DNA of 10,478 nt. It comes from Bacillota bacterium. GTDB lineage: Bacteria > Bacillota > Clostridia > Oscillospirales > Acutalibacteraceae. Position 1 is the first letter of the stretch. Each line of letters begins with the position of its first letter. The DNA is taken from assembly GCA_023397245.1 (NCBI GenBank), contig JAEWUH010000037.1, positions 1-10,478 of the forward strand. The letters run 5' to 3'. A program made the position numbers and the translations under genes. The notes beneath the pieces are model-generated. The model did not search any database and had not been told where the DNA came from. It saw nothing but the letters and a program-made list of their open reading frames with translations. Shown in pieces: positions 1-7,003 of the stretch.

Positions 1-320
1 GAATGGGCAGATTGCGTGAAGTCTGCGGCGCAGTAAGCGGGATGTTTATGGTAGCCGGATTAAAATACGGGTACAGTGATCCCAAGGATACGAAAGCAAA
101 AGCAGAACAATATAAAATAATTCAGCAGCTTGCCGCTCAATTCAAAGAGGAAAACAGATCAATCGTATGCAGAGAACTATTAGGCTTAAGCGCAGGGCCG
201 GACAGTCCCACTCCGGAAGCAAGGACAAAAGAATACTATAAAAAGCGTCCTTGTGCCGAATTGGTAGGCTGTGCAGCAGAAATACTGGATAAAATGATTG
301 AAAATAAAAAGGAGGACTAA
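1..320 (+). CDS. C_GCAxxG_C_C family redox protein, 5' end outside window
   Basis: This is the 3' part of a small cysteine-rich protein of the C_GCAxxG_C_C family (putative redox-active, function unproven). Visible are the CGAVSG core with the following GLKYG stretch (residues 8-23, counting from the Met at base 3), a Cys at 56 in a CRELLG context, and a C-terminal CAELVGC at 84-90. Family members normally carry a further N-terminal segment with a conserved Cys before the CGAxxG core. The Met at base 3 is therefore almost certainly internal and the gene starts before the window. The stop lies only three bases before the next gene, whose ribosome binding site (AAGGAGG) is inside this 3' end, so the two are cotranscribed. 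Family assignment is firm; the physiological role is unknown. Confidence 0.8.
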   Translation, partial: MGRLREVCGAVSGMFMVAGLKYGYSDPKDTKAKAEQYKIIQQLAAQFKEENRSIVCRELLGLSAGPDSPTPEARTKEYYKKRPCAELVGCAAEILDKMIENKKED

Positions 321-323
321 ATT

Positions 324-695
324 GTGAAAATAATTCTACCAGTTGAAACCCAGTCGTTAAAAGACTCTGTCTGCCCGTCTTTTGGACGCGCCCCACTGTT
401 TGCGCTCTATGATACGGAAAAGGAGAGCAGTGACTTTCTGACAAACAGTGCTGCGCAGAGTGAGGGCGGTGCGGGAATTAAAGCGGCACAGTTCCTTGCG
501 GACAGCGGCGCGAAAATCCTAATCACGTATCGATGTGGAGAAAACGCCGCCGAAGTTCTGAATGCGGCCGGAATCAAAATGTATAAGGCGCAGGACGGCA
601 CTGTGGAAGAGAATATTGCAAAGTTTAAAAACGGGCTTTTAGCGGAACTTTGCGAATTTCATGCTGGATTGCACCATCATGGGGGGACCCAATAA
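324..695 (+). CDS. NifX/NifB-family (dinitrogenase Fe-Mo cofactor biosynthesis domain) protein, ORP-like
   Basis: A 123-residue single-domain protein of the NifX/NafY/ORP superfamily, whose members hold or carry metal clusters such as FeMo-co precursors or the Mo-Cu cluster of orange protein. It shows the family pattern MKIILPVE at the N-terminus, CPSFGRAPLFALYD (17-30), a GGAGIKAAQFLAD helix (48-60), ILITYRCGENAAEVL (65-79), and a C-terminal His-rich tail, HAGLHHHGG (113-121), that could bind metal. The start is GTG at 324, placed by the AAGGAGG just upstream. The stop TAA shares its last base with the ATG of the next gene, so translational coupling is likely. Position beside two MinD-type ferredoxin ATPases points to Fe-S or mixed-metal cluster work rather than nitrogen fixation; no nif structural gene is present. 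Confidence 0.83.
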   Translation: MKIILPVETQSLKDSVCPSFGRAPLFALYDTEKESSDFLTNSAAQSEGGAGIKAAQFLADSGAKILITYRCGENAAEVLNAAGIKMYKAQDGTVEENIAKFKNGLLAELCEFHAGLHHHGGTQ

Positions 696-1531
696 TGAAA
701 ATAGCCGTACTCAGCGGCAAGGGCGGGACTGGGAAAACCTTTGTGTCCGTAAATCTTGCCTGCGCCGCTGAAAAGGCCGTTTATGTAGACTGCGATGTAG
801 AAGAACCCAACGGACATTTGTTTTTAAAGCCCGAAATTGTAAATAGCACACCGGTAAAAGTAATGAATCCTTTGTTCTTGGCCGATAAATGCTCGGGCTG
901 TAAGAAATGTGTGGAATTCTGCAAATTTAACGCTCTCGCCTATGTTCTGAATCAGCTCATGATATTTCCCGAAGTCTGCCATTCCTGCGAGGGCTGTGTC
1001 CTTTTATGCCCCACCGGGGCACTGGTAAAAAGCGAGCGCGCGATTGGCATGGTCGAGGAAGGGCGTTCCGGCAAAGTTATTACACTGTCAGGCTGTCTGA
1101 ACACAGGTGAAGTATCCGGAGTACCGGTGATAGAAACTCTTATGGAGAAGTTGCCGGATGAAGGCATCGTGATTATTGACTGCCCGCCGGGCAGCGCCTG
1201 CACCGTAATGGAAAGTATTCGCAATGCGGATTATTGTCTGATGATTGCGGAACCTACCCTGTTCGGGGTCCATAACCTATCCATGGTTTACGATCTAGTG
1301 AAGCTCTTTAAAAAGCCGTTCGGCGCAGTACTGAATAAATGCATTCCCGGTGATAACCCCGCAGAAAATTTCTGTGTCGAGAATCATATTCCTGTCCTTT
1401 GCCGCATTCCGTTCAGCACTGATTTGGGAAATCTAAATTCGCAGGGACGCATCGCTGTGCGTGAAAATGAGCAGTACCGGGTGATTTTCCAAAACCTTCT
1501 GGATAAAATCATAAAGGGGGCGGTTACGTGA
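695..1531 (+). CDS. MinD-superfamily P-loop ATPase with inserted 2x[4Fe-4S] ferredoxin domain (first copy)
   Basis: A 278-residue ATPase of the MinD/Mrp/NifH superfamily with an inserted bacterial ferredoxin domain (COG1149-type). Seen: deviant Walker A SGKGGTGKT at 7-15, DCDVEEPN at 32-39, two 4Fe-4S motifs with cysteines 66/69/72/76 and 95/98/101/105 (the second followed by Pro), and the Walker B-like IIDCPPG at 160-166. Family members probably couple ATP hydrolysis to Fe-S or metal-cluster assembly or transfer. The reading frame stays open further upstream, but ATG 695 is chosen because it follows a GGGGGG ribosome binding site, overlaps the preceding stop, and begins the conserved MKIAVLSGKGG. 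Its 3' end overlaps the next gene, a paralogue (GTGA overlap), so the pair is coupled and may act as a heterodimer (inference). Confidence 0.9.
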   Translation: MKIAVLSGKGGTGKTFVSVNLACAAEKAVYVDCDVEEPNGHLFLKPEIVNSTPVKVMNPLFLADKCSGCKKCVEFCKFNALAYVLNQLMIFPEVCHSCEGCVLLCPTGALVKSERAIGMVEEGRSGKVITLSGCLNTGEVSGVPVIETLMEKLPDEGIVIIDCPPGSACTVMESIRNADYCLMIAEPTLFGVHNLSMVYDLVKLFKKPFGAVLNKCIPGDNPAENFCVENHIPVLCRIPFSTDLGNLNSQGRIAVRENEQYRVIFQNLLDKIIKGAVT

Positions 1532-2382
1532 AACAGCTCCTGGTCCTCAGCGGTAAGGGCGGAACCGGAAAGACTACCGTAGCATGCGCACTGATTAAGC
1601 TCAGCCGCTGCCAGGCCTTTGCGGACTGTGACGTGGATGCTCCTAACCTGCATTTGGTGCTTAAGCAGTTATCTGATCCTGTTAGAACGGATTACTATGG
1701 GTTTGGAAAAGCCGTAATTGACCAGACAAAATGTCTGCAATGCGGCTTATGTGAGCAGAACTGCCATTTTGGTGCGATTCGCAATGGTTTGACAGATTTT
1801 TATAAATGTGAAGGATGCGGCCTATGCACGGAGCTATGCCCAGTTAAGGCCATAAAGCTCGTTAATTATTCTTCCGGCGACTTGATACTTTATCAATCGG
1901 CAGAGAAGGTTTTTTCTACCGCTCAGCTGAAAATGGGAAGCGGCGCGTCCGGCAAGCTGGTAACGACGGTAAAGAAAAATCTGACGCAGGCTGCGCCGGA
2001 AACCAGTTTGGCTATAATAGACGGGTCTCCAGGTATCGGATGTCCGGTCATTGCTTCCATCAGCGGAGTAAATCTGGTTTTGATTGTAACAGAGCCTACC
2101 GTTTCCGGCATACACGATATGAAAAGGATTTTTGATACCGCTCGGCATTTTGGCGTAAAATATACGGCCTGCATTAACAAATATGACGTAAACCTAAGCA
2201 ATACCGAAGAGATTGAGCAATTCTGCGGCGAAAACGGAATTCCGGTGGTCGGAAAAATTCCGCTGGATGAAACTGTGCCGCACGCCGTAAACCACGGAAA
2301 GAGTATTGCGGACTATCCGGAAAGTCCTGCGGGAAAAGCCGTTGCTTCCATCTGGAAAGAATTAAAAACCTATATCAAATAA
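1528..2382 (+). CDS. MinD-superfamily P-loop ATPase with inserted 2x[4Fe-4S] ferredoxin domain (second copy)
   Basis: A 284-residue paralogue of the preceding gene with the same architecture: Walker A SGKGGTGKT at 8-16, DCDVDAPN at 33-40, ferredoxin cysteines 69/72/75/79 and 94/97/100/104 (only the second motif ends in CP), SGKLVT at 141-146 and IIDGSPG at 163-169. The GTG start overlaps the upstream TGA and follows an AAAGGGGGCGG ribosome binding site. Two tandem, diverged ATPases of this kind are typical of ORP-type and related NifX-containing clusters in anaerobes, where they are thought to form a complex. In this copy the active-site region reads DGSPG, as in many family members, while the first copy reads DCPPG. 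Family assignment is firm; the client cluster is not known. Confidence 0.9.
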   Translation: MKQLLVLSGKGGTGKTTVACALIKLSRCQAFADCDVDAPNLHLVLKQLSDPVRTDYYGFGKAVIDQTKCLQCGLCEQNCHFGAIRNGLTDFYKCEGCGLCTELCPVKAIKLVNYSSGDLILYQSAEKVFSTAQLKMGSGASGKLVTTVKKNLTQAAPETSLAIIDGSPGIGCPVIASISGVNLVLIVTEPTVSGIHDMKRIFDTARHFGVKYTACINKYDVNLSNTEEIEQFCGENGIPVVGKIPLDETVPHAVNHGKSIADYPESPAGKAVASIWKELKTYIK

Positions 2383-2408
2383 TAATTAAATGTGAAGGAG
2401 ATTTTATT

Positions 2409-2771
2409 ATGAAAATTGCGGTTGCAAGCGAACAAAACGGAAAGTATGTCACAGAACATTTCGGACATTGCGAAGGTTTTGAAATTTTCGAGACAGAAAA
2501 CGAACAGATCACAGGAAAAGTGTTTATTCCGAACCCCGGACACAAACCGGGTTTTCTGCCAAACTTTCTGAACGATAAGGGAGTTAAGATAATCATATCC
2601 GGAGGCATGGGCGGCGGCGCAATCGATATTTTTAACGAAAAGGGAATCGAAGTTATCACCGGGGCATCCGGAGACGCGGACGCTGCCGTAAACGGTTATC
2701 TGCGTGGAACGCTGAAATCCACCGGATCCGTCTGCCATGAGCACCAGCACGCAGACGAGTGCGGAGAATAA
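2409..2771 (+). CDS. NifX-like (dinitrogenase Fe-Mo cofactor biosynthesis domain) protein
   Basis: A 120-residue NifX/ORP-superfamily protein, second in this operon. Seen: MKIAVASEQNGKYVTEHFGHC with the conserved HFGHC at 17-21, IIISGGMGGGAIDIFNEKGI (61-80), GASGDADAAVNGYLRG (85-100) and a metal-binding-looking tail with CHEHQHADEC at 109-118. The tail supplies three His and two Cys in ten residues. ATG 2409 follows GAAGGAGATTTTATT. The gap to the upstream ATPase is 26 bases with no terminator, so it is the last gene of the same transcript, which then meets a hairpin. The presence of one NifX-like protein on each side of the ATPase pair suggests a donor/acceptor or scaffold/product arrangement for one metal centre (inference). 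Confidence 0.87.
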   Translation: MKIAVASEQNGKYVTEHFGHCEGFEIFETENEQITGKVFIPNPGHKPGFLPNFLNDKGVKIIISGGMGGGAIDIFNEKGIEVITGASGDADAAVNGYLRGTLKSTGSVCHEHQHADECGE

Positions 2772-2780
2772 GATAATATA

Positions 2781-2829
2781 AAGCGGTACCCGATAAGGCT
2801 TAACCATCTTACCGGGTACTACGCTTTTT
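2781..2829 (+). terminator. Rho-independent terminator of the NifX/ATPase operon
   Basis: AAGCG-GTACCCG-ATAAG on the left arm pairs with CTTA-CCGGGTAC-TA-CGCTT on the right arm, with a small bulge, and is followed by a T run (CTTTTT). It lies ten bases after the last gene of the left operon and before the promoter region of the permease. Confidence 0.78.
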
Positions 2830-2864
2830 CCATAATACAGAGAATCAGCTGTTTTATTCCGTAC

Positions 2865-2879
2865 TATAATACCTATAAT
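2865..2879 (+). promoter_or_regulatory. Possible promoter -10 elements for the EamA permease gene
   Basis: Two perfect TATAAT hexamers (2865-2870 and 2874-2879) lie between the terminator and the permease start. Neither has a good TTGACA at 16-18 bases upstream, so use of either is uncertain. Both are close to the start codon, implying a leader of about 15-30 bases. Confidence 0.35.
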
Positions 2880-2900
2880 TTATTAAACCGGGAGAATGTT

Positions 2901-3797
2901 ATGTGGTTTTGGTTATCCCTCGTTGCTATTCTATTTTGGAGCGGATCGGATTTATTTTCAAAAATCGGCTCAAAGCCGGATGATTTGTACAGCCATTGGA
3001 AAATGGTTATGGCAGTTGGATCTGTTATGGGGATTCATGCATTTATTGAGCTTTTACAGGGAGCTTCATTATGTTTTTCCGATTTACTTACCTATTTGCC
3101 GGTATCGGTTCTTTACATATCCGCAATGATACTTGGTTATGTGGGACTGCGCTATGTGGTGCTTTCGGTATCCACCCCGATTTGCAATTCTTCCGGCGCG
3201 GTCGCCGCTTTGCTTTGCTTTCTCTTTCTAAACCAAAAAATGAGCGGATTTCAGCTGTTGGCCATTGCGCTGGTCTCTATAGGAATTTTTTCATTATCCG
3301 TGCTGGAAAAGAAGCAGGACGATTTAAAACGCTCCCGGGAAGGCATTGTTACGGACAGAAAGTACACCCACAGTCTGATTGCTCTGCTGTTCCCTATTTT
3401 TTACTGCATGATTGACGGCCTTGGAACATTTGCCGACGCTTTTGTTTTAAACAAACTAATCGATGAAGAATCCGCAAATATCGCCTACGAATTGACTTTT
3501 CTCCTTTTGGCTGTACTTGCTTTTTTCTATGTGGTGTTTATCAAGAATCAAAAAATAAACTTGTTTGATGAAAAGCCTAAAATACTTGCGGGCTTATTTG
3601 AAACCGCAGGACAGTTTGCCTATATTTATGCACTTGGCGGCAACGCGATTGTTGCTGCTCCCCTGATTTCTTCCTACTGCGTTTTCTCTGTTCTATGGGC
3701 AAGGTTTATCCTCAAGGAGAAGCTAGTCTGGAAACAATATGCCGCAATCGCTATCGCAGTCGTAGGCATTGTTATCCTCGGCGCGGAAGGATCATAA
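2901..3797 (+). CDS. EamA/DMT-family transporter
   Basis: A 298-residue polytopic membrane protein of the drug/metabolite transporter superfamily. About ten hydrophobic helices can be traced (near 1-18, 34-52, 66-88, 95-112, 116-134, 158-176, 195-214, 228-247, 250-271, 278-295), arranged as two five-helix EamA repeats joined by a charged loop at 137-156 (KKQDDLKRSR). The end of each repeat has the usual pattern: a short loop (NQKMSGFQLL; KEKLVWKQYA) followed by a helix in which glycine and isoleucine dominate (SIGIF; VVGIVILG). ATG 2901 follows ACCGGGAGAA. Substrate cannot be read from sequence; members export amino acids, metabolites or drugs. It follows a terminator and has its own -10-like sequences, so it is probably separate from the upstream operon, and may be cotranscribed with the regulator 53 bases downstream. 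Confidence 0.88.
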   Translation: MWFWLSLVAILFWSGSDLFSKIGSKPDDLYSHWKMVMAVGSVMGIHAFIELLQGASLCFSDLLTYLPVSVLYISAMILGYVGLRYVVLSVSTPICNSSGAVAALLCFLFLNQKMSGFQLLAIALVSIGIFSLSVLEKKQDDLKRSREGIVTDRKYTHSLIALLFPIFYCMIDGLGTFADAFVLNKLIDEESANIAYELTFLLLAVLAFFYVVFIKNQKINLFDEKPKILAGLFETAGQFAYIYALGGNAIVAAPLISSYCVFSVLWARFILKEKLVWKQYAAIAIAVVGIVILGAEGS

Positions 3798-3850
3798 AGA
3801 GAGCCGTACAGGTTCTGATTCATGCATCATAATAGAAAAGGAGAATGATT

Positions 3851-4249
3851 ATGCACATTACACTTGAATCGGATTATGCGATCAGAATCATTGATTGTCT
3901 GGCAAAGGCGGATTCAAGATTGAGCGCAAAAATCATCTCGGAACGCACGGGAGTAAGCTTGCGATTTGCACTGAAAATTTTAAGCAAACTATGCAAGGCA
4001 GAAATCATACGTTCTTTTTCAGGAAAAGCGGGCGGCTACGAATTGAACCGCAGTCCCCACGATATCAATCTGAGAGACATCATAGAAACAGTTGACGGTC
4101 CTATCATGATAAACCGTTGCGAGAAAAACTGTGTGTGCAGCGGCGTTGATAACCTGGAGTTATGCGTGTATTACAGGATATTCAACGAGATGTCGGAAAT
4201 GATCCGCGCAAGATTAGCCAGTGTAAATTTCGATAAGAGCGCGTTATAG
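3851..4249 (+). CDS. Rrf2-family transcriptional regulator with cysteine cluster
   Basis: A 132-residue Rrf2 regulator. The N-terminal winged helix shows ESDYAIRIIDCLA (6-18), the recognition region ISERTGVSLRFALKILSKL (29-47) and the wing FSGKAGGYELNRSP (56-69), followed by DIIETVDGP (76-84). Cysteines 90, 94, 96 and 105 sit where IscR/NsrR-type members bind an Fe-S cluster, but with unusual spacing (C-x3-C-x-C-x8-C). The start ATG 3851 is preferred over ATG 3845, because the AAAAGGAGA ribosome binding site ends right at 3844 and gives proper spacing only for 3851; the protein then begins MHITLESDYA, as family members do. Given its neighbourhood it is a plausible redox or iron-sulfur sensor for the NifX/ATPase operon or the permease, which is an inference. 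Confidence 0.9.
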   Translation: MHITLESDYAIRIIDCLAKADSRLSAKIISERTGVSLRFALKILSKLCKAEIIRSFSGKAGGYELNRSPHDINLRDIIETVDGPIMINRCEKNCVCSGVDNLELCVYYRIFNEMSEMIRARLASVNFDKSAL

Positions 4250-4271
4250 TTAAGTTTCTATCTATAAAAGG

Positions 4272-4304
4272 CTTCTGCAGTAACATTATCTGCAGAAGTT
4301 TTTT
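4272..4304. terminator. Bidirectional terminator between the Rrf2 gene and znuB
   Basis: A perfect 9-bp stem, CTTCTGCAG (4272-4280) and CTGCAGAAG (4290-4298), with a 9-base loop, is followed by TTTTTT on the plus strand and by CCTTTT on the minus strand. It separates two convergent genes and can serve both. Confidence 0.85.
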
Positions 4305-4316
4305 CTTTCAATGGAG

Positions 4317-5132
4317 TCAGCGTTTGCAGCAATTTCGGATACCGGAACATATTTCTTTTGCTAGAATCACCAAAACAAGAACTGCAACAGAAACAAGAGC
4401 GGTAAAACCACCCGGAGCAACGTTAACATAATAAGAAGCAATCAGCCCTACCATAATATCCATAACGCTAAAAATGATCGAAAAGATTAGAGTGACTTTA
4501 AACCCTTTTCCAAGCTGAAGGGCGGTAGCGACCGGAAGCGCAATCATCGAGCTGAGTACTAAGACGCCAACAATCCGGATGGATACAGAGATTGCGGATG
4601 CTACAAGAATGGAAAAAACATAATTGATTAATTTGACCTTTACACCCGCAATTTTGGCGGTTTCTTCGTCGTATGCGATATAGATCATCTGATGATATAA
4701 GAAAATCAGAGCCAAAACTGAAATCACACTAAGGATAACTATCATTACCATATCGTTTTTGGTAACGGTAAGTATACTTCCAAACAGGAAGGAATCCGCA
4801 TTGGCATGGAGCTTACCCGAACTGATAATCGTGATAGCGGTACCTATGCTTAAGGCAAGCACAATCGCAAGAATCAGATCCGTATATTTTTTAAAATATG
4901 TCCTGAGTAATTCGATCAAAGCACCGCAGATAGAGGTAAAAACAAACGCTCCAAGAACGGGATTCTGGTTAAGCAGTAACCCTATTGTTATACCGGCAAG
5001 CGAAGCATGTGATAGGGTGTCTCCAATCATGGAATAGCGTCTGAGGACTAAAAAAATCCCTATGCAGGGACACAGGAATGAAATGAATACAGAAACAAAT
5101 ACTGCGTTTTGCATAAAACTATAATTTAACAT
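4317..5132 (-). CDS. znuB: Zinc/metal ABC transporter permease (ZnuB-like)
   Basis: A 271-residue ABC-3 family inner-membrane permease. It has eight or so hydrophobic helices and the family landmarks RRYSMIGDTLSHASLAG (31-47), the cytoplasmic coupling loop AYDEETAKIAGVKV (153-166), VGVLVLSSMIALPVATA (188-204) and NVAPGGFTALVS (237-248). It forms the membrane channel with the ATPase encoded just upstream. ATG 5132 is chosen because GGGGGTGAT lies eight bases before it. In-frame GTG 5147 and ATG 5138 give 5- and 2-residue longer forms, but their initiation regions fall on or after that ribosome binding site. The start overlaps the end of the ATPase gene by 14 bases, so translation is coupled. 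ABC-3 permeases also serve manganese and iron; zinc is preferred here because of the His-type binding protein and the Zur-like gene nearby. Confidence 0.9.
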   Translation of the reverse strand: MLNYSFMQNAVFVSVFISFLCPCIGIFLVLRRYSMIGDTLSHASLAGITIGLLLNQNPVLGAFVFTSICGALIELLRTYFKKYTDLILAIVLALSIGTAITIISSGKLHANADSFLFGSILTVTKNDMVMIVILSVISVLALIFLYHQMIYIAYDEETAKIAGVKVKLINYVFSILVASAISVSIRIVGVLVLSSMIALPVATALQLGKGFKVTLIFSIIFSVMDIMVGLIASYYVNVAPGGFTALVSVAVLVLVILAKEICSGIRNCCKR

Positions 5133-5799
5133 CTGCATCACCCCCACTGTTTCTAAGATATTCGTCCGCGTATTTTTGAGGAGAGCAAAAATGTCCCTGA
5201 CCGTTTATCAAATGATAAATCAGTGTCGAATTTGAAACGGCAGCATCTAAATTATGCTCTACGGAAACAATTGTAATTTTATTCTCTTGGTTGATTTTTT
5301 TTAAAAAACCGTATATTTCTTTTTGACTGCTGATATCCACACCGGTAGAAGGCTCGTCCAAAATCAGTAAATCAGGATCGCCGATTAAGGCTCTTGCAAT
5401 TAAAACTTTTTGCGTTTGTCCCCCGGACAGCGTTCCAACCATCGAATTTGTATACGCCGACATTCCGACCTGATCGAGGTATTTCCTGACGATATCCTTG
5501 TTTTTCAGCTTCAAAAGTCTGCGATAGGAGTTTAACATTTCACACACCGTAATTGGAAAATTGGAATTTGAAAAATCATTTTTCTGCGGTACGTATCCGA
5601 TTCTCTGGGACTGAGATGCGATAATTCCTTCCGTTGGTTTTATAAGCTTCAGGATCAGCCGCATCAAAGTGCTTTTACCACAGCCATTTTCTCCTACTAC
5701 CGACACATATTCTCCGTTTTGTATCTCAAAATCAAGGCCGTTAAGAACATATGGTGGTGATCCCGTATAGGAAAAATATAAACTTTCTGCTTTAATCAT
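5119..5799 (-). CDS. znuC: Zinc/metal ABC transporter ATP-binding protein (ZnuC-like)
   Basis: A 226-residue ABC ATPase with all catalytic motifs: Walker A GENGCGKST (36-44), Q-loop Gln 72 (YVPQKN), signature LSGGQ (124-128), Walker B LLILDEP (144-150) with the D-loop after it, and the switch His 182 in SVEHN. The sequence STLMRLILKLIKPTEG after Walker A and the SSQKEIYGFL segment are typical of metal-type (ZnuC/MntB/AdcC) subunits. It is the first gene of the minus-strand pair with znuB, divergent from znuA; the ATG follows AGAGGCGATTTGTT. It energises import through ZnuB from the ZnuA lipoprotein. The usual Firmicute order is one operon with all three genes, so the divergent arrangement here means two promoters share one control region. 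Confidence 0.91.
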   Translation of the reverse strand: MIKAESLYFSYTGSPPYVLNGLDFEIQNGEYVSVVGENGCGKSTLMRLILKLIKPTEGIIASQSQRIGYVPQKNDFSNSNFPITVCEMLNSYRRLLKLKNKDIVRKYLDQVGMSAYTNSMVGTLSGGQTQKVLIARALIGDPDLLILDEPSTGVDISSQKEIYGFLKKINQENKITIVSVEHNLDAAVSNSTLIYHLINGQGHFCSPQKYADEYLRNSGGDADVKL

Positions 5800-5834
5800 A
5801 ACAAATCGCCTCTTAAAATTATTTGGGATATATT

Positions 5835-5860
5835 GGAATTATTCTTGACAAAGTAATTCC
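5835..5860. promoter_or_regulatory. Inverted repeat over the znuA -35 element, possible operator in the znuC-znuA intergenic region
   Basis: GGAATTA (5835-5841) and TAATTCC (5854-5860) form a perfect 7-bp inverted repeat with a 12-base spacer that contains the znuA -35 hexamer. A protein dimer bound here could control both divergent transcripts. No recognised consensus matches exactly. Confidence 0.4.
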
Positions 5861-5873
5861 TACAGACTATATT
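5845..5873 (+). promoter_or_regulatory. znuA promoter
   Basis: A perfect -35 hexamer TTGACA (5845-5850) is separated by 17 bases from TATATT (5868-5873), a one-mismatch -10. Transcription would start near 5880, about 45 bases before the znuA ATG. It is the best sigma-A-type promoter in the window. Confidence 0.75.
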
Positions 5874-5880
5874 ATAAATA

Positions 5881-5897
5881 CAAATGGTTTGCATTTG
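5881..5897. promoter_or_regulatory. Putative Zur operator at the znuA transcription start
   Basis: CAAATG (5881-5886), a 5-base spacer GTTTG and CATTTG (5892-5897) form a perfect inverted repeat. An overlapping TTGCA-TT-TGCAA repeat at 5888-5899 extends it. The site lies right at the expected znuA start point, where a zinc-bound Fur-family repressor would block initiation. The CAAATG..CATTTG arms are reminiscent of AAATG..CATTT arms in known Zur sites, but this is not a match to a Bacillus Zur box, so assignment to Zur is an inference from context. Confidence 0.5.
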
Positions 5898-5925
5898 CAA
5901 GTATAATTTTATTGGAGGCTAAAAA

Positions 5926-6891
5926 ATGTTAAAACGGTGTACGGCTTGCCTGCTCTGTGCGGCGGCTGTTTTGAGTGTGAGTCTTTCGGCGTGCGGAAGC
6001 GGTGCTTCAGTAAGCTCGCAGGTTTCCGGAACGGCATCGTCTGCCGTTCCGTCCTCAGAAGGAAGCAATACTTCCGGCGGCAAGTTAAAAGTTTCCGTAA
6101 CCTTTGACGCCATGAAAGAATTTGTAAAAGCAGTAGGCAAGGAAAAGGTGGATATATCCACGATCATCCCTGACGGAACGGAACCGCATGATTTTGAGCC
6201 CAAAGCGCAGGATCTTGTCGGTCTCAGTACAACGAAGGTTTTTGTCTACAATGGTTTTGGCATGGAGGCATGGGTGGACAACGCGGTCAAAGCGGCCAAT
6301 AATTCTGATATGATCGTTGTGGAAGCGTCTAAAGGTGCAGAACCGATTAAAAATACGGATCCTGGAGAGATAGAGGAACACGGGCAGTATGATCCGCATA
6401 TTTGGCTCAGTCTGAAAGGCGCAGAAATTCAGACGAAAAATATAAAGGACGCATTAATAAAAGCGGACGTATCAAATAAAGAGTATTATGAAAAGAATTG
6501 CGATGAGTTTGTTTCACAATTGGAAAAGCTTTATGCGGACTATCATACAAGATTTCAATCTGCGGAAAAAAAGAGCTTTGTAACTGGGCACGCTGCCTTT
6601 GGATATCTGTGCCGTGATTTTGGGCTTAAGCAAAACAGTGTGGAAGATGTTTTTGCGGAAGGAGAACCCAGCGCACAGCAGTTGTCTGAACTTGTTTCAT
6701 ATTGCAAGCAAAACAAAGTGACCACTATTTTTGCCGAAGAAATGGCAAGCCCCGATGTTTCAAAAACGCTGGCCAAAGAAGTTGGAGCTCAAGTGGAAAC
6801 GATCTACACGATTGAGAGCGGCGAGGATAATAAAAACTATATCGAACGTGTGGAAAACAACTTGTCAAAAATATATGGAAGTTTAAAATGA
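5926..6891 (+). CDS. znuA: Zinc ABC transporter substrate-binding lipoprotein (ZnuA/AdcA-like)
   Basis: A 321-residue cluster A-I solute-binding protein. Residues 1-23 are a lipoprotein signal with lipobox LSAC (Cys 23 is the lipidated residue), followed by a Ser/Gly-rich linker to about 52. Metal ligands expected in ZnuA are visible: His 88 in GTEPHDFEP, His 158 in YDPHIW and His 222 in VTGHAAFGYL. The third ligand being His rather than Glu favours zinc over manganese. The fourth ligand is not certain. The long His-rich loop of many ZnuA proteins is missing; only EEHGQ remains before DPHIW. The TTGCXXD-like C-terminal part (TIFAEEMASPDVSKTLAKEVGA, about 268-288) is present in normal form. 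The gene diverges from znuCB, starts at ATG 5926 after a TTGGAGG site, and is preceded by a good promoter with an operator-like palindrome. Confidence 0.93.
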   Translation: MLKRCTACLLCAAAVLSVSLSACGSGASVSSQVSGTASSAVPSSEGSNTSGGKLKVSVTFDAMKEFVKAVGKEKVDISTIIPDGTEPHDFEPKAQDLVGLSTTKVFVYNGFGMEAWVDNAVKAANNSDMIVVEASKGAEPIKNTDPGEIEEHGQYDPHIWLSLKGAEIQTKNIKDALIKADVSNKEYYEKNCDEFVSQLEKLYADYHTRFQSAEKKSFVTGHAAFGYLCRDFGLKQNSVEDVFAEGEPSAQQLSELVSYCKQNKVTTIFAEEMASPDVSKTLAKEVGAQVETIYTIESGEDNKNYIERVENNLSKIYGSLK

Positions 6892-7003
6892 TAGTAAAAT
6901 TTGTATTAATTCACACTCGAAACTTAACGCAAGAGTGATAATACTTCCAAAGGTATCAGTTGGAATCCGTTCCTGAGAAAATTTAAGTAAAGTGAGGAAA
7001 AAT

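Noticed and set aside
2370..2807. Minus-strand open frame of 145 codons
   Set aside because: It lies antisense to the NifX-like gene, has no recognisable family and no ribosome binding site, and its composition is that of a shadow frame.
3071..3415. Plus-strand open frame inside the permease gene
   Set aside because: It is a shadow in another frame of a well-supported EamA gene.
6914..6937. CACTC..GAGTG inverted repeat after znuA as a terminator
   Set aside because: The stem is only 5 bp, the loop is long and there is no T run.
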